Shown: one piece after another, positions 19,099 to 27,382 of the stretch
How positions within the stretch are numbered: position 1 is the stretch's first letter
Layout of the letters: each line of letters begins with the position of its first letter
Assembly (NCBI RefSeq): GCF_900105835.1
Contig: NZ_LT629783.1
Location: 1,426,001 to 1,490,000, forward strand
Direction: 5' to 3'
DNA length: 64,000 bases
DNA from: Pseudomonas fragi
Lineage (GTDB): Bacteria; Pseudomonadota; Gammaproteobacteria; Pseudomonadales; Pseudomonadaceae
The notes under the pieces: model-generated
Database searches by the model: none
The model's input: only the letters and a program-made list of their open reading frames with translations
Told to the model about the DNA's origin: nothing
Program-made: the position numbers and the translations under genes

Positions 19099-19139
19099 TC
19101 AGACGGTGCGAAAAGCACCCTGTTTTTCACACCGTCTGA
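19099..19139. repeat. Long hairpin between two small ORFs
   Basis: Arms TCAGACGGTG and CACCGTCTGA (10/10) continue after one mismatch into GAAAA/TTTTC around a 9-base loop, giving about 15 paired bases. It starts 11 bases after the 43-codon ORF. It looks like a terminator stem but lacks a downstream T run, so attenuator or operator are also possible. Confidence 0.6.
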
Positions 19140-19174
19140 CACAATCGCTCCACCCCCCTATTCCGGATTCAAGC

Positions 19175-19351
19175 GTGACTGACACCTTCAGCGACACCCA
19201 GGCCAGCGTCCTGATCGGCACCGCCGAGAAAATGATCGACCTCTGGGAGCGCCTCAGCCCCGAGAAGCAAGCGCTCTTGCTCAAGCGCTTCGGCACCCAG
19301 GAAAATGCCCTGGCTGCGTTAATCGCGACACAATTGGTTGCACCGTTGTAA
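19175..19351 (+). CDS. Small hypothetical protein upstream of MFS gene
   Basis: 58 aa from a GTG (V/M)[17 protein letters not shown]; the open frame extends further upstream but into the hairpin. Helical, with [20 protein letters not shown] and a C-terminal hydrophobic stretch. No family recognised. It ends 35 bases before the MFS transporter start and may be co-transcribed with it. No convincing Shine-Dalgarno precedes the GTG, so the exact start is unsure. Confidence 0.5.
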   Translation: MTDTFSDTQASVLIGTAEKMIDLWERLSPEKQALLLKRFGTQENALAALIATQLVAPL

Positions 19352-19386
19352 TCTGCCCCAACCGCACCCCGCAGGACCCCTACCCC

Positions 19387-20574
19387 ATGCCTGAAACACA
19401 GCGCCCCCTGGCAATCACGCTGCAAGTGGTTTCCATCGTCCTGTTTACCTTTATCGGCTACCTGAACATCGGTATTCCACTGGCCGTTCTGCCGGGTTAC
19501 GTACACAACCATCTCGGTTACGGCACGGTGATCGCCGGGCTGGTGATCAGCGTGCAGTATTTGGCCACGCTATTGAGCCGCCCGTACGCCAGCCGCTTTA
19601 TCGATACCCGGGGCAGCAAGCGCGCCGTGATGATCGGCCTGGCCGGCTGCGGCCTGAGCGGCGTGTTTATGCTGGTGTCCAGCTGGCTGACAAGCATGCC
19701 GGCCTGGAGCCTGGCCAGCCTGCTGATCGGCAGGCTGGTGCTGGGCAGCGCGGAAAGCCTGGTGGGCTCTGGCTCCATCGGCTGGGGCATAGGCCGGGTC
19801 GGCGCACAGAACACGGCCAAGGTGATTTCCTGGAATGGCATCGCCAGTTACGGCGCCATTGCCATTGGCGCGCCGCTGGGCGTGGTCATGGTCGGCCACT
19901 TGGGCATGTGGAGCCTGGGCGCAAGCATTATGGCCCTGGGAGCGCTGGGCGTACTGCTGGCCTGGCCAAAACTGGCAGCCCCCATTGTCAGCGGCGTGCG
20001 CTTGCCGTTCCTGCATGTACTGGGGCGAGTTTTGCCCCACGGCACCGGACTGGCCCTGGGTTCGATCGGCTTTGGCACCATCGCGACCTTTATCACCCTG
20101 TACTACGCAACCAACCACTGGGAAAACGCGGCACTGTGCCTGAGCCTGTTTGGCGCCAGCTTTATCAGTGCGCGCTTGCTGTTCGGCAATCTGATCAACC
20201 GTATCGGCGGTTTTCGCGTGGCAATTGCCTGCCTGAGTGTCGAGACCCTGGGTTTGCTGTTGCTGTGGCTGGCGCCCAACCCGGAGTTGGCCCTGGCGGG
20301 CGCGGCCTTGAGCGGCTTTGGCTTTTCGCTGGTGTTCCCGGCGCTGGGGGTTGAGGCCGTCAACCTGGTACCGGCTTCCAGCCGTGGTGCTGCGGTGGGT
20401 GCGTATTCGCTGTTTATCGATCTGTCGCTGGGTATCACCGGGCCGCTGGTGGGTGCCGTGGCGGCAGGGTTCGGCTTTGCGTCGATCTTTCTGTTTGCGG
20501 CGCTGGCGGCGCTTACCGGACTGTTGCTGAGTGTTTATCTGTATCGCCAGGCGCAGAACGCAAGAGCGTACTAG
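19387..20574 (+). CDS. MFS transporter, YfcJ/YhhS type
   Basis: 395 aa with about 12 hydrophobic segments. The loop after TM2 has [18 protein letters not shown], a form of the major facilitator motif A, and the N-terminus ([20 protein letters not shown]) resembles the YfcJ/YhhS efflux group (UPF0226). The substrate cannot be read from sequence. The preceding small ORF is 35 bases away; a REP element follows. Confidence 0.85.
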   Translation: MPETQRPLAITLQVVSIVLFTFIGYLNIGIPLAVLPGYVHNHLGYGTVIAGLVISVQYLATLLSRPYASRFIDTRGSKRAVMIGLAGCGLSGVFMLVSSWLTSMPAWSLASLLIGRLVLGSAESLVGSGSIGWGIGRVGAQNTAKVISWNGIASYGAIAIGAPLGVVMVGHLGMWSLGASIMALGALGVLLAWPKLAAPIVSGVRLPFLHVLGRVLPHGTGLALGSIGFGTIATFITLYYATNHWENAALCLSLFGASFISARLLFGNLINRIGGFRVAIACLSVETLGLLLLWLAPNPELALAGAALSGFGFSLVFPALGVEAVNLVPASSRGAAVGAYSLFIDLSLGITGPLVGAVAAGFGFASIFLFAALAALTGLLLSVYLYRQAQNARAY

Positions 20575-20596
20575 CCCGCAATCAGGGTGATATACC

Positions 20597-20683
20597 TGTG
20601 GGAGCGGGCTTGCCCGCGATGCAGACGGAGTGGTGTGTCAGGTAAAACATGGCGATGCCATCGCGGGCAAGCCCGCTCCCACA
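20597..20683. repeat. REP doublet
   Basis: TGTGGGAGCGGGCTTGCCCG and inverted partner, lying between the convergent ends of the MFS gene and arfB. Confidence 0.9.
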
Positions 20684-20699
20684 GGACTGCTGCTGCCCC

Positions 20700-21113
20700 C
20701 TAGAAATCCACCTTGCCCCGCCCGGCCTTGATGTTGCCGCGCTTGGTCTTGGATTCCAGCCGACGCTTTTTCGAGCCCAGGGTCGGCTTGGTCGGGCGGC
20801 GCTTTTTCTCCACCTTGGTCGCACTGACGATCAACTCAGCCAGACGCTCCAGCGCATCCACCCGATTTTGCTCCTGGGTGCGATATTGCTGGGCCTTGAT
20901 AATCAGCACGCCATCACTGGTGATGCGGCTGTCACGCAGCGCCAGCAGCCGCTCCTTGTAAAAATCCGGCAACGACGAATTGGGGATATCAAAGCGCAGG
21001 TGCATGGCGCTTGAGACTTTATTGACGTTCTGCCCGCCCGCACCCTGGGCGCGAATGGCCGTCAGTTCGATCTCGGCATCAGGGATATGCACGTTGTTGG
21101 AAATCACCAGCAT
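20700..21113 (-). CDS. arfB: Alternative ribosome-rescue factor ArfB
   Basis: 137 aa peptidyl-tRNA hydrolase that frees ribosomes stalled at the 3' end of mRNA. The catalytic GGQ is at residues 26-28 ([13 protein letters not shown]), in the release-factor-like domain. The C-terminal tail is basic ([20 protein letters not shown]), the part that probes the empty mRNA channel. The ATG at 21113 is chosen over the TTG one codon earlier. It lies downstream of the amino acid permease on the same strand, after a terminator. Confidence 0.93.
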   Translation of the reverse strand: MLVISNNVHIPDAEIELTAIRAQGAGGQNVNKVSSAMHLRFDIPNSSLPDFYKERLLALRDSRITSDGVLIIKAQQYRTQEQNRVDALERLAELIVSATKVEKKRRPTKPTLGSKKRRLESKTKRGNIKAGRGKVDF

Positions 21114-21158
21114 CAAAAAGGGTCCGTGTTCAGGGCCTCAAGGATACCCCACAAACAA

Positions 21159-21184
21159 CAAACCCGGCGCAATGGCCGGGTTTG
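21159..21184 (-). terminator. Terminator after AroP-type permease
   Basis: Perfect 10-bp arms CAAACCCGGC / GCCGGGTTTG with a 6-base loop, followed on the minus strand by a T-rich stretch (TTGTTTG). It lies 17 bases after the permease stop. Confidence 0.75.
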
Positions 21185-21201
21185 CAGGGTTACCTCAGGG
21201 T

Positions 21202-22620
21202 TTACTTGGCAGAACTGTAAGCCGCTGTCTGCGCCTGTACGGCACGCTTGTTCTTGATCACAAAGCACAGCCACATAAAGGCCACCCACACCGGAATCGC
21301 GTACACCGACACGCGAATCCCCGGGATCAACAGCATGATCACCAGGATGAACGCCACAAATGCCAGGCAGATGTAGTTGCCGTACGGGTACCACAGGGCC
21401 TTGAACAACGGAACCTGCGCGGTCTTGTCCATATGCTGGCGGAACTTGAAGTGCGAGTAGCTGATCATCGCCCAGTTGATCACCAGGGTCGCCACTACCA
21501 ATGACATCAGCAGTTCCAGCGCATCATGGGGCATCAGGTAGTTAAGCAGTACTGCAATGACCGTTACCGCCGCCGAGGCCAGGATCGAGTTGACCGGCAC
21601 GCCGCGCTTGTCGATTTTGGCCAGCACTTTCGGCGCATCGCCCTGCTGTGCCATGCCCAGCAACATACGGCTGTTGCAGTAGGTGCCGCTGTTGTACACC
21701 GACAACGCTGCAGTCAGGACCACAAAGTTGAGGATGTGCGCGGCGGTGTTGCTGCCCAGCATCGAGAACACTTGCACAAACGGGCTGCTGCTGTAGCTGT
21801 CGCCACCGGCATTGAGGGTTTCCAGCAGCGAGTCCCACGGGGTCAACGACAGCAGGACCACCAGGGCACCGATATAGAAAATCAGGATGCGGTAGATCAC
21901 CTGGTTGATCGCTTTCGGGATCACGGTGCGTGGCTTGTCGGCTTCTGCGGCGGTGAAACCGAGCATTTCCAGACCGCCGAAGGAGAACATGATAAAGGCC
22001 ATGGCCATGATCAGACCGGTCGTCCCGTTCGGGAAGAAACCACCGTGTTCCCACAGGTTGCTCACCGATGCCTGCGGGCCACCGCTGCCGCTGACCAGCA
22101 GGTAGCTGCCCAGGGCGATCATGCCGACAATCGCCACAACCTTGATGATCGCGAACCAGAATTCCGCCTCGCCGAACACTTTGACGTTGGTCAGGTTGAT
22201 CAAGTTGATCAGTACGAAGAAGGCCGCTGCCGAGGCCCAGGTCGGGATCTCCGGCCACCAGTAGTGCACGTACTTGCCGACCGCAGTCAGCTCCGACATG
22301 CCCACCAGGATGTACAGCACCCAGCAGTTCCAGCCCGACATGAAGCCGGCGAAACCGCCCCAGTATTTATGGGCAAAGTGACTGAAGGAGCCGGCGACCG
22401 GTTCTTCGACGATCATTTCGCCGAGCTGGCGCATGATCATGAACGCGATAAAGCCGCAGATCGCATAGCCCAGGATCATCGACGGGCCGGCCGACTTGAG
22501 TACCCCGGCCGAACCGAGGAACAGGCCAGTGCCAATCGCGCCACCGAGGGCTATCAGCTGGATGTGACGATTTTTCAGGCCGCGTTTAAGCTCGCCCGAA
22601 TGCGAGGTATTTCCACTCAT
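21202..22620 (-). CDS. Amino acid permease, AroP/PheP type
   Basis: 472 aa APC-superfamily (AAT) permease with 12 predicted membrane helices. The N-terminus has LKRGLKNRHIQLIALGGAIG followed by GTGLFLGSAGVL, the substrate-binding helix I of this family; FSFGGLEMLGFTAAEADKPR is the conserved helix VI/VII region. It resembles the aromatic amino acid proton symporters, but related proline, GABA and D-alanine carriers look alike, so the substrate is not settled. The ATG at 22620 (MSGNTSHSGELKRG) is chosen over an upstream GTG. A ~290-base structured leader precedes it. Confidence 0.88.
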   Translation of the reverse strand: MSGNTSHSGELKRGLKNRHIQLIALGGAIGTGLFLGSAGVLKSAGPSMILGYAICGFIAFMIMRQLGEMIVEEPVAGSFSHFAHKYWGGFAGFMSGWNCWVLYILVGMSELTAVGKYVHYWWPEIPTWASAAAFFVLINLINLTNVKVFGEAEFWFAIIKVVAIVGMIALGSYLLVSGSGGPQASVSNLWEHGGFFPNGTTGLIMAMAFIMFSFGGLEMLGFTAAEADKPRTVIPKAINQVIYRILIFYIGALVVLLSLTPWDSLLETLNAGGDSYSSSPFVQVFSMLGSNTAAHILNFVVLTAALSVYNSGTYCNSRMLLGMAQQGDAPKVLAKIDKRGVPVNSILASAAVTVIAVLLNYLMPHDALELLMSLVVATLVINWAMISYSHFKFRQHMDKTAQVPLFKALWYPYGNYICLAFVAFILVIMLLIPGIRVSVYAIPVWVAFMWLCFVIKNKRAVQAQTAAYSSAK

Positions 22621-22913
22621 TGCAAAGGTCCCACACAAGGTTTGATGTGATTCAGTGCGTTGTAACTTGAGCACCAGAGGCAGTGATCGAAGGGTCTACA
22701 ACACAAATCAAACCCCAGCGCAGGCGCCAGGAATCCAAGGTTGTTTCACGAGTCATGCGTCACCTGTTTGTTTTTATCTGTGACGGAATCGAACCCGCAA
22801 CGCTTGTGGCATTGCGGAGTTATCAAGGCGGGTAGCCTTGAGGTTTTGGCCATTCGGTGTAACGCCGAGCGGCGCAAAATGCGCGGGTACGCAATTGAGT
22901 CACAGTTAAAACG
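22621..22913 (-). promoter_or_regulatory. Structured 5' leader of the AroP-type permease (candidate riboregulator)
   Basis: On the minus strand a possible -10 TACAAT (22925-22920) would start RNA near 22913. From 22905 to 22778 the RNA can fold as a multibranch domain: closing stem CTGTGAC/GTCACAG (22899-22905 with 22778-22784), hairpin TCAAGGC/GCCTTGA with a 5-base loop (22823-22841), hairpin CCGCAA/TTGCGG (22795-22817) and a GCGC stem around a 5-base loop near 22872-22884. The segment GGTTCGATTCC (22784-22794) resembles a tRNA T-loop. A 34-codon ORF follows. No known riboswitch class was recognised. Confidence 0.5.
22652..22756 (-). CDS. Possible 34-aa leader peptide ahead of the permease
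   Basis: 34 codons starting MTRETTLDSWRLRW, with two Trp in the first 14 residues and no Phe or Tyr. The ATG is preceded by AGGTGA with 3 bases between, a strong Shine-Dalgarno, and the stop lies 31 bases before the permease ATG. This arrangement fits a leader peptide that couples or attenuates translation of the carrier gene. It could also be a chance ORF; codon conservation was not testable. Confidence 0.4.
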   Translation of the reverse strand: MTRETTLDSWRLRWGLICVVDPSITASGAQVTTH

Positions 22914-23007
22914 CGGCGCATTGTACACCCGCACGAAGGCAAGATCCCATCACACAGCCGATTGCAATACGAAACAAGCCGCAATTTATGCAGGAACTGT
23001 CCTGATT

Positions 23008-23036
23008 CTGTAAATCTCGGAAGATTTTCATTACAG
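23008..23036. promoter_or_regulatory. Nested palindrome upstream of permease leader
   Basis: AAATCT-CGGA-AGATTT (perfect) is enclosed by CTGT and ACAG. It is a candidate operator about 95 bases upstream of the predicted leader start. The CTGTAAA half resembles half of a TyrR box, but the second half-site is at the wrong spacing for one. Confidence 0.3.
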
Positions 23037-23159
23037 ATGGGTGTTTTCAGCGGTTTAAGGTCGGTAACTGGCTGAATTCGTATAGGTTTATTGACATGGT
23101 GTAACGATTATTTTCCAATTTAAAAATGAAACAATCCTGCCCTGACATTTCGCAGGCAT

Positions 23160-23196
23160 AAAAAAACGCCAACCCCTGAGGGTTGGCGTTTTTTGT
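23160..23196. terminator. Strong terminator after rluB
   Basis: AAAAAACGCCAACCC and GGGTTGGCGTTTTTT pair perfectly over 15 bp with a 4-base loop, giving T runs on both strands. It ends the rluB transcript (15 bases after its stop) and could also stop transcripts from the other side. Confidence 0.9.
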
Positions 23197-23210
23197 ACTG
23201 CGCTTAACGC

Positions 23211-24407
23211 TTACTGCGGCTTGCGACGACCGAAGCCCGGGCGCTGACCCGAACCGGCAGGAGCGCCACGACGCTTGCCCGACGGCGCATCGTCAACCAG
23301 CTTTGGCCCGTTACGGGTTGGCTTGGTCGGACGCTTGTTGACTTCGCTCGGACGCTCGGCAACTGGCGCACCACGGCCTGCTGGCACACGGTCAGTACGA
23401 CCTGCCGGCTTGCGGGCCGGACGAGCCGACTCATCGCGAGCCGGACGGCCTGGACGCTCGCCTTCGATATGCGGCTGGCGGGCCGGGCGCGGTGCAACAG
23501 GTGCACCTTCAGCCGGGCGCAGCACGCGGGCAACACGGTCACCACGGGCCACAGGGCGCGAGGATTTGCGCTGCATACGCTCAAGCTTGTCTTTGCTCTT
23601 GGCGTTCATCTCTGGCATGGCAACCGGCGTAAGGCCGACTTCCGCGCTGAGGATATCCACCTCGAACTGGCTCATTTCGCGCCAGCGACCCATCGGCAGG
23701 TCGGAGTTGAGGAACACCGGACCAAAACGCACGCGCTTCAGGCGGCTGACCACCAGGCCCTGGGATTCCCACAGGCGACGTACTTCACGGTTACGGCCTT
23801 CCATCACTACACAGTGGTACCAATGGTTGAAGCCTTCGCCGCCCGGCGCCTGCTTGATGTCGGTGAAACGCGCCGGGCCGTCTTCCAGCACAACGCCAGC
23901 CTTGAGGCGCGCGATCATGTCGTCATCCACTTCGCCACGTACACGTACCGCGTATTCACGGTCCATTTCGTAGGAAGGGTGCATCAGGCGGTTGGCCAGC
24001 TCACCGTCGGTGGTGAACATCAGCAAACCGGTGGTGTTGATGTCCAGACGACCGATATTGATCCAGCGGCCTTCTTTTGGACGCGGCAGTTTGTCGAACA
24101 CGGTCGGACGGCCTTCAGGGTCGTCACGGGTGCAGATTTCGCCGTCGGGTTTGTTATACATGATCACGCGGCGAACCGATTCGGCTGCCTCTTCACGCTT
24201 GATCACCTTGCCATCGATGGTGATGGCGTCGTGCAGGTCTACGCGCAGACCCAGGGTTGCATCCTTACCATTGACCTTGATGCGGCCCTGGCTGATCCAG
24301 CTCTCTACGTCGCGACGCGAGCCTACGCCAATACGGGCGAGGACTTTTTGCAGTTTTTCGCCTGCCGGGCCAATTTCCTGGCCGTCTTTAGGGTCGAGAT
24401 CTTTCAT
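23211..24407 (-). CDS. rluB: 23S rRNA pseudouridine synthase RluB
   Basis: 398 aa. The N-terminal S4 RNA-binding domain is at ~17-62 (LQKVLARIGVGSRRDVESWI), followed by the RsuA/RluB catalytic domain with Asp122 in NIGRLDINTTGLLMF. RluB makes the pseudouridine at position 2605 (E. coli numbering) of 23S rRNA. The C-terminal ~125 residues are a basic Arg/Pro/Lys-rich tail, common in pseudomonad RluB and probably disordered. Last gene of the scpAB-type cluster; a strong terminator follows. Confidence 0.95.
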   Translation of the reverse strand: MKDLDPKDGQEIGPAGEKLQKVLARIGVGSRRDVESWISQGRIKVNGKDATLGLRVDLHDAITIDGKVIKREEAAESVRRVIMYNKPDGEICTRDDPEGRPTVFDKLPRPKEGRWINIGRLDINTTGLLMFTTDGELANRLMHPSYEMDREYAVRVRGEVDDDMIARLKAGVVLEDGPARFTDIKQAPGGEGFNHWYHCVVMEGRNREVRRLWESQGLVVSRLKRVRFGPVFLNSDLPMGRWREMSQFEVDILSAEVGLTPVAMPEMNAKSKDKLERMQRKSSRPVARGDRVARVLRPAEGAPVAPRPARQPHIEGERPGRPARDESARPARKPAGRTDRVPAGRGAPVAERPSEVNKRPTKPTRNGPKLVDDAPSGKRRGAPAGSGQRPGFGRRKPQ

Positions 24408-24551
24408 CTGGGCACCTCCCGGTGTGTCAATTCAGGCGAGCGCCTGAAGTGTTAAAAATGGGCCTTGGGGCTCTGCTGAGCCCCAGAGGGTCGCGAATCA
24501 TACGCGGATATTGACCATTGCGCATCAAAGGCTGGTCACCAAATGCCCGGC

Positions 24552-24743
24552 TCACTTGTTTTTCCGCCGGCCGGTGGCCTCCAGCGCCAGCAAACGCAGG
24601 GCGGATTCGGCCAGCACCGTGCGTTTAGCGTCCTTGTCGAGTTTCTTCCAGGCCTTGATTTCACGTTTTGTACGCCCGCAGCCCAGGCAAATGTCGTCGG
24701 TGAATTTGCAGACACCGATGCAGGGGTCTTTGGTTGAACTCAT
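24552..24743 (-). CDS. DUF1289 family small protein
   Basis: 63 aa with four Cys in CIGVCKFTDDICLGCGRTK, the DUF1289 signature (probable metal-binding Cys cluster). The ATG at 24743 has GGGAGG upstream. The function is unknown; the family often sits near scpAB/rluB in pseudomonads. It lies between scpB and rluB on the same strand but is separated from scpB by a repeat element. Confidence 0.85.
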   Translation of the reverse strand: MSSTKDPCIGVCKFTDDICLGCGRTKREIKAWKKLDKDAKRTVLAESALRLLALEATGRRKNK

Positions 24744-24779
24744 GAATAAACCTCCCGAACAGAAGCGGCGCAAAATTCC

Positions 24780-24939
24780 GTAGCAGCTGCCGTAGGAACG
24801 AGGCTGCGTACAAGATGGCGTGCCACTGCGACGAAGCGATCGTAAAACCTGAACTCACGGTATACCTGACAGACTGCACCCACTGATATCACGACTGCTT
24901 CGCAGCTGAACGCAGCCTCGTTCCTACGGCAGCTGCTAC
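24780..24939. repeat. Second interspersed repeat family, copy B
   Basis: Arms GTAGCAGCTGCCGTAGGAAC and inverse around GAGGCTGCG/CGCAGCCTC, in the short gap between scpB and the DUF1289 gene. Confidence 0.8.
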
Positions 24940-24949
24940 AAAAGTCCGG

Positions 24950-25897
24950 TCAATCTTCCAACTCGCGGCGCTCCTGTTCGATGGCTTCGGCCAGCGCCTG
25001 GGCCTCAAGTTCTTCGTCGCTCATGGCGGATCGTTGCTCTAGTGCAGCCACCGCAGCTCGCAACCGCTCGCGGGCCAGTTCGGCCGCAGACGGTTGCTGG
25101 GGTTGTGGTTGCGCCTCTGGCTCTGCTTGGACCTCAGGCTCAGGCTCTTCACTTGCCGCTTGCTGCTCATCACTCGCAACTGCGTCGCGAAGCAGATCAT
25201 CAAAGTCGGTTTTAAGACCCTCTTCCATCGAGTCCAGTTCCGTGAGCAAGGTACGGAAGCTGGTTTCATCTTTTGGCTCTTCGGGCTCGGCACTCTCGTC
25301 GGCCAGGGCCTGCAAATGCGCAGGCACCGGCGCATCGTCGAAGTCGAGGATCGGATCCGGCTCAAGCTCGCGCAATTCAGCCAGCGGCGGCAATTCGTCG
25401 AGGCTCTTGAGGTTGAAGTGATCGAGAAAACCCTTGGTGGTGGCAAACATCGCAGGCCTGCCCGGCACGTCACGGTAGCCCACCACGCGAATCCACTCGC
25501 GCTCAAGCAGGGTCTTGACGATATGGCTGTTGACCGCCACGCCACGCACGTCTTCGATCTCGCCACGGGTAATGGGCTGGCGATAGGCAATCAGTGCCAT
25601 GGTTTCCAGCATGGCCCGCGAATAACGTTGCGGGCGTTCTTCCCACAAACGTCCGACCCAAGGCGAGTACTTTTCGCGGATCTGCAGGCGATATCCGGAG
25701 GCAACTTCTTTCAGTTCAAAGGCGCGACCGTCGCAGGATTTGCGCAGCAGTTCCAGGGCCTTCTTGAAGACCGGCGGCTCCGGGCGCTCGCCCTCTTCAA
25801 ACAGCTCGAACAGGCGCTCAAGGCTCTGCGGCTTTCCCGAGGCCAACAGAAAGGCCTCCAGCAACGGGGCCAGTTCGCGGGGTTCAGTCAAATTCAT
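24950..25897 (-). CDS. scpB: Segregation and condensation protein B
   Basis: 315 aa, longer than typical ScpB (about 200 aa) because of an acidic, Glu/Gln/Pro-rich C-terminal extension from ~residue 195. The winged-helix core includes ALIAYRQPITRGEIEDVRGV and VGYRDVPGRPAMFATTKGF. ScpB dimers bind ScpA and bridge the SMC ATPase heads in chromosome compaction. It starts 12 bases after the scpA stop. Confidence 0.94.
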   Translation of the reverse strand: MNLTEPRELAPLLEAFLLASGKPQSLERLFELFEEGERPEPPVFKKALELLRKSCDGRAFELKEVASGYRLQIREKYSPWVGRLWEERPQRYSRAMLETMALIAYRQPITRGEIEDVRGVAVNSHIVKTLLEREWIRVVGYRDVPGRPAMFATTKGFLDHFNLKSLDELPPLAELRELEPDPILDFDDAPVPAHLQALADESAEPEEPKDETSFRTLLTELDSMEEGLKTDFDDLLRDAVASDEQQAASEEPEPEVQAEPEAQPQPQQPSAAELARERLRAAVAALEQRSAMSDEELEAQALAEAIEQERRELED

Positions 25898-25909
25898 GGT
25901 TTCAGCTCT

Positions 25910-26737
25910 TTATTCGGCTCTTGCCCGCACATGGATCGGCGCGAAGGGTTCATTTTGCACCAGCTCGATCAGCGACTCCTTGACCAGTTCAAGTATGGCC
26001 ATAAAGGTCACGACCACCCCCAACTTGCCTTCCTCGGCGGTGAACAGCTCGATAAAGGGCACAAAGCCACCCCCCTTGAGGCGCTCAAGCACGTCGCTCA
26101 TACGTTCGCGGGTCGACAGGGCCTCACGGCTCACCTGGTGACTTTCAAACATGTCGGTACGGCGCAGCACTTCGGCCATCGACATCAGCAGCTCTTCGAG
26201 CGCCACATCCGGCACCAGCTTGCGTGCCCGCGCCTCAGGGGCATCGAGTTTGGGCACATAGATCTCGCGCCCTACCCGGCTCAGCCCCTCGATGCCTTCA
26301 GCAGCAGCCTTGAAGCGCTCGTATTGCTGCAGGCGGCGGATCAGTTCGGCGCGGGGGTCGCCCTCGTCTTCCTCGATTTCGGCCGAACGCGGCAACAGCA
26401 TGCGCGACTTGATCTCGGCCAGCATTGCCGCCATGACCAGGTACTCGGCCGCCAGCTCCAGGCGCACGGTTTTCATCAACTCGACGTAGCCCATGTACTG
26501 GCGGGTGATTTCCGCCACGGGGATGTCGAGAATGTCGATATTTTGCTTGCGGATCAGGTACAGCAGCAGGTCGAGCGGGCCTTCAAACGCATCAAGGAAC
26601 ACCTCCAGTGCATCCGGGGGGATGTACAGGTCTTGCGGCATCTCGATGACCGCCTGACCATAGACCATGGCCAGGGACAGTTCTTGCTGGGCACCGGCCC
26701 GGGCTTCTGGCGCCTCGGGGGTGTTTACGTCGGACAT
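25910..26737 (-). CDS. scpA: Segregation and condensation protein A (kleisin)
   Basis: 275 aa kleisin of the SMC-ScpAB complex. The N-terminal SMC-neck binding region reads FEGPLDLLLYLIRKQNIDIL followed by DIPVAEITRQYMGYVELM; the C-terminal winged helix is near FTAEEGKLGVVVTFMAILEL. The ATG shares one base with the stop of the upstream yciO gene (TGATG), so translation is coupled. Confidence 0.95.
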   Translation of the reverse strand: MSDVNTPEAPEARAGAQQELSLAMVYGQAVIEMPQDLYIPPDALEVFLDAFEGPLDLLLYLIRKQNIDILDIPVAEITRQYMGYVELMKTVRLELAAEYLVMAAMLAEIKSRMLLPRSAEIEEDEGDPRAELIRRLQQYERFKAAAEGIEGLSRVGREIYVPKLDAPEARARKLVPDVALEELLMSMAEVLRRTDMFESHQVSREALSTRERMSDVLERLKGGGFVPFIELFTAEEGKLGVVVTFMAILELVKESLIELVQNEPFAPIHVRARAE

Positions 26738-27369
26738 CAGGCCTCGACCATAAAGGGTTCAGGATCACCGCAACCCACACGCACGATCTCGGGGTCACCG
26801 CTGTCCACCAGGCTGATCACGGTGGAGGCCTTGTTGCCGCCAAAACCGCCATCGATGATCAGGTCGACCTGTTTTTCCAGGGCATCACGGATTTGGTACG
26901 GGTCTTCCATCGGCTCGCTTTCGCCCGGCAGGATCAGGGTTACGCTCATCAGCGGCTCGCCCAGTTCTTCAAGCAAGGCCAGGGCAATCGGATGGCTCGG
27001 CACGCGCAGGCCGATGGTGCGGCGCTTGGGGTGCAGCAGCAGGCGCGGCACTTCGCGGGTGGCGTTGAGGATAAAGGTGTACGGCCCCGGCGTGTGCGCC
27101 TTGAGCAAACGGAAGACCCCGGTATCAACCTTGGCAAACAGCCCCAGCTGCGACAGGTCGCAGCACATCAGGGTGAAGTTGTGCTTGTCGTCCAGGTTAC
27201 GCAGGCGCTTGATCCGCTCAATCGCGCCCTTGTCGCCCATCTGGCAACCCACGGCGTAGGATGAGTCGGTGGGGTAAATCACAACCCCGCCCTTCTTGAT
27301 GATTTCAACGGCCTGCTTGATCAGGCGCGGTTGTGGGTTTTCCGGATGAATCTGGAAAAATTGACTCAC
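26737..27369 (-). CDS. yciO: YciO-type Sua5/YrdC/TsaC-family protein
   Basis: 210 aa from the GTG at 27369, which has AGGT upstream and gives (M)SQFFQIHPENPQPRLIKQA, closely matching the E. coli YciO N-terminus. Longer starts would run into the PHP gene. The YrdC-fold nucleotide and RNA site shows in KKGGVVIYPTDSSYAVGCQM and RRTIGLRVPSHPIALALLEE. TsaC/Sua5 relatives make threonylcarbamoyl-AMP for the t6A tRNA modification; YciO itself is a paralogue whose exact activity is less certain. Confidence 0.88.
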   Translation of the reverse strand: MSQFFQIHPENPQPRLIKQAVEIIKKGGVVIYPTDSSYAVGCQMGDKGAIERIKRLRNLDDKHNFTLMCCDLSQLGLFAKVDTGVFRLLKAHTPGPYTFILNATREVPRLLLHPKRRTIGLRVPSHPIALALLEELGEPLMSVTLILPGESEPMEDPYQIRDALEKQVDLIIDGGFGGNKASTVISLVDSGDPEIVRVGCGDPEPFMVEA

Positions 27370-27382
27370 AGTATTTACCTGT

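Noticed and set aside
22778..22905. A tRNA or tRNA-like gene on the minus strand (7-bp closing stem, GGTTCGATTCC T-loop)
   Set aside because: The T-stem does not pair (GCGGG against CCGTC), no D-arm or anticodon arm of the right size is present, the span is ~127 bases and no CCA end follows. Kept only as a structured leader.
25094..27259. 721-codon plus-strand ORF
   Set aside because: It lies antisense across scpB, scpA and yciO, which have clear family matches; open antisense frames are common at high GC.
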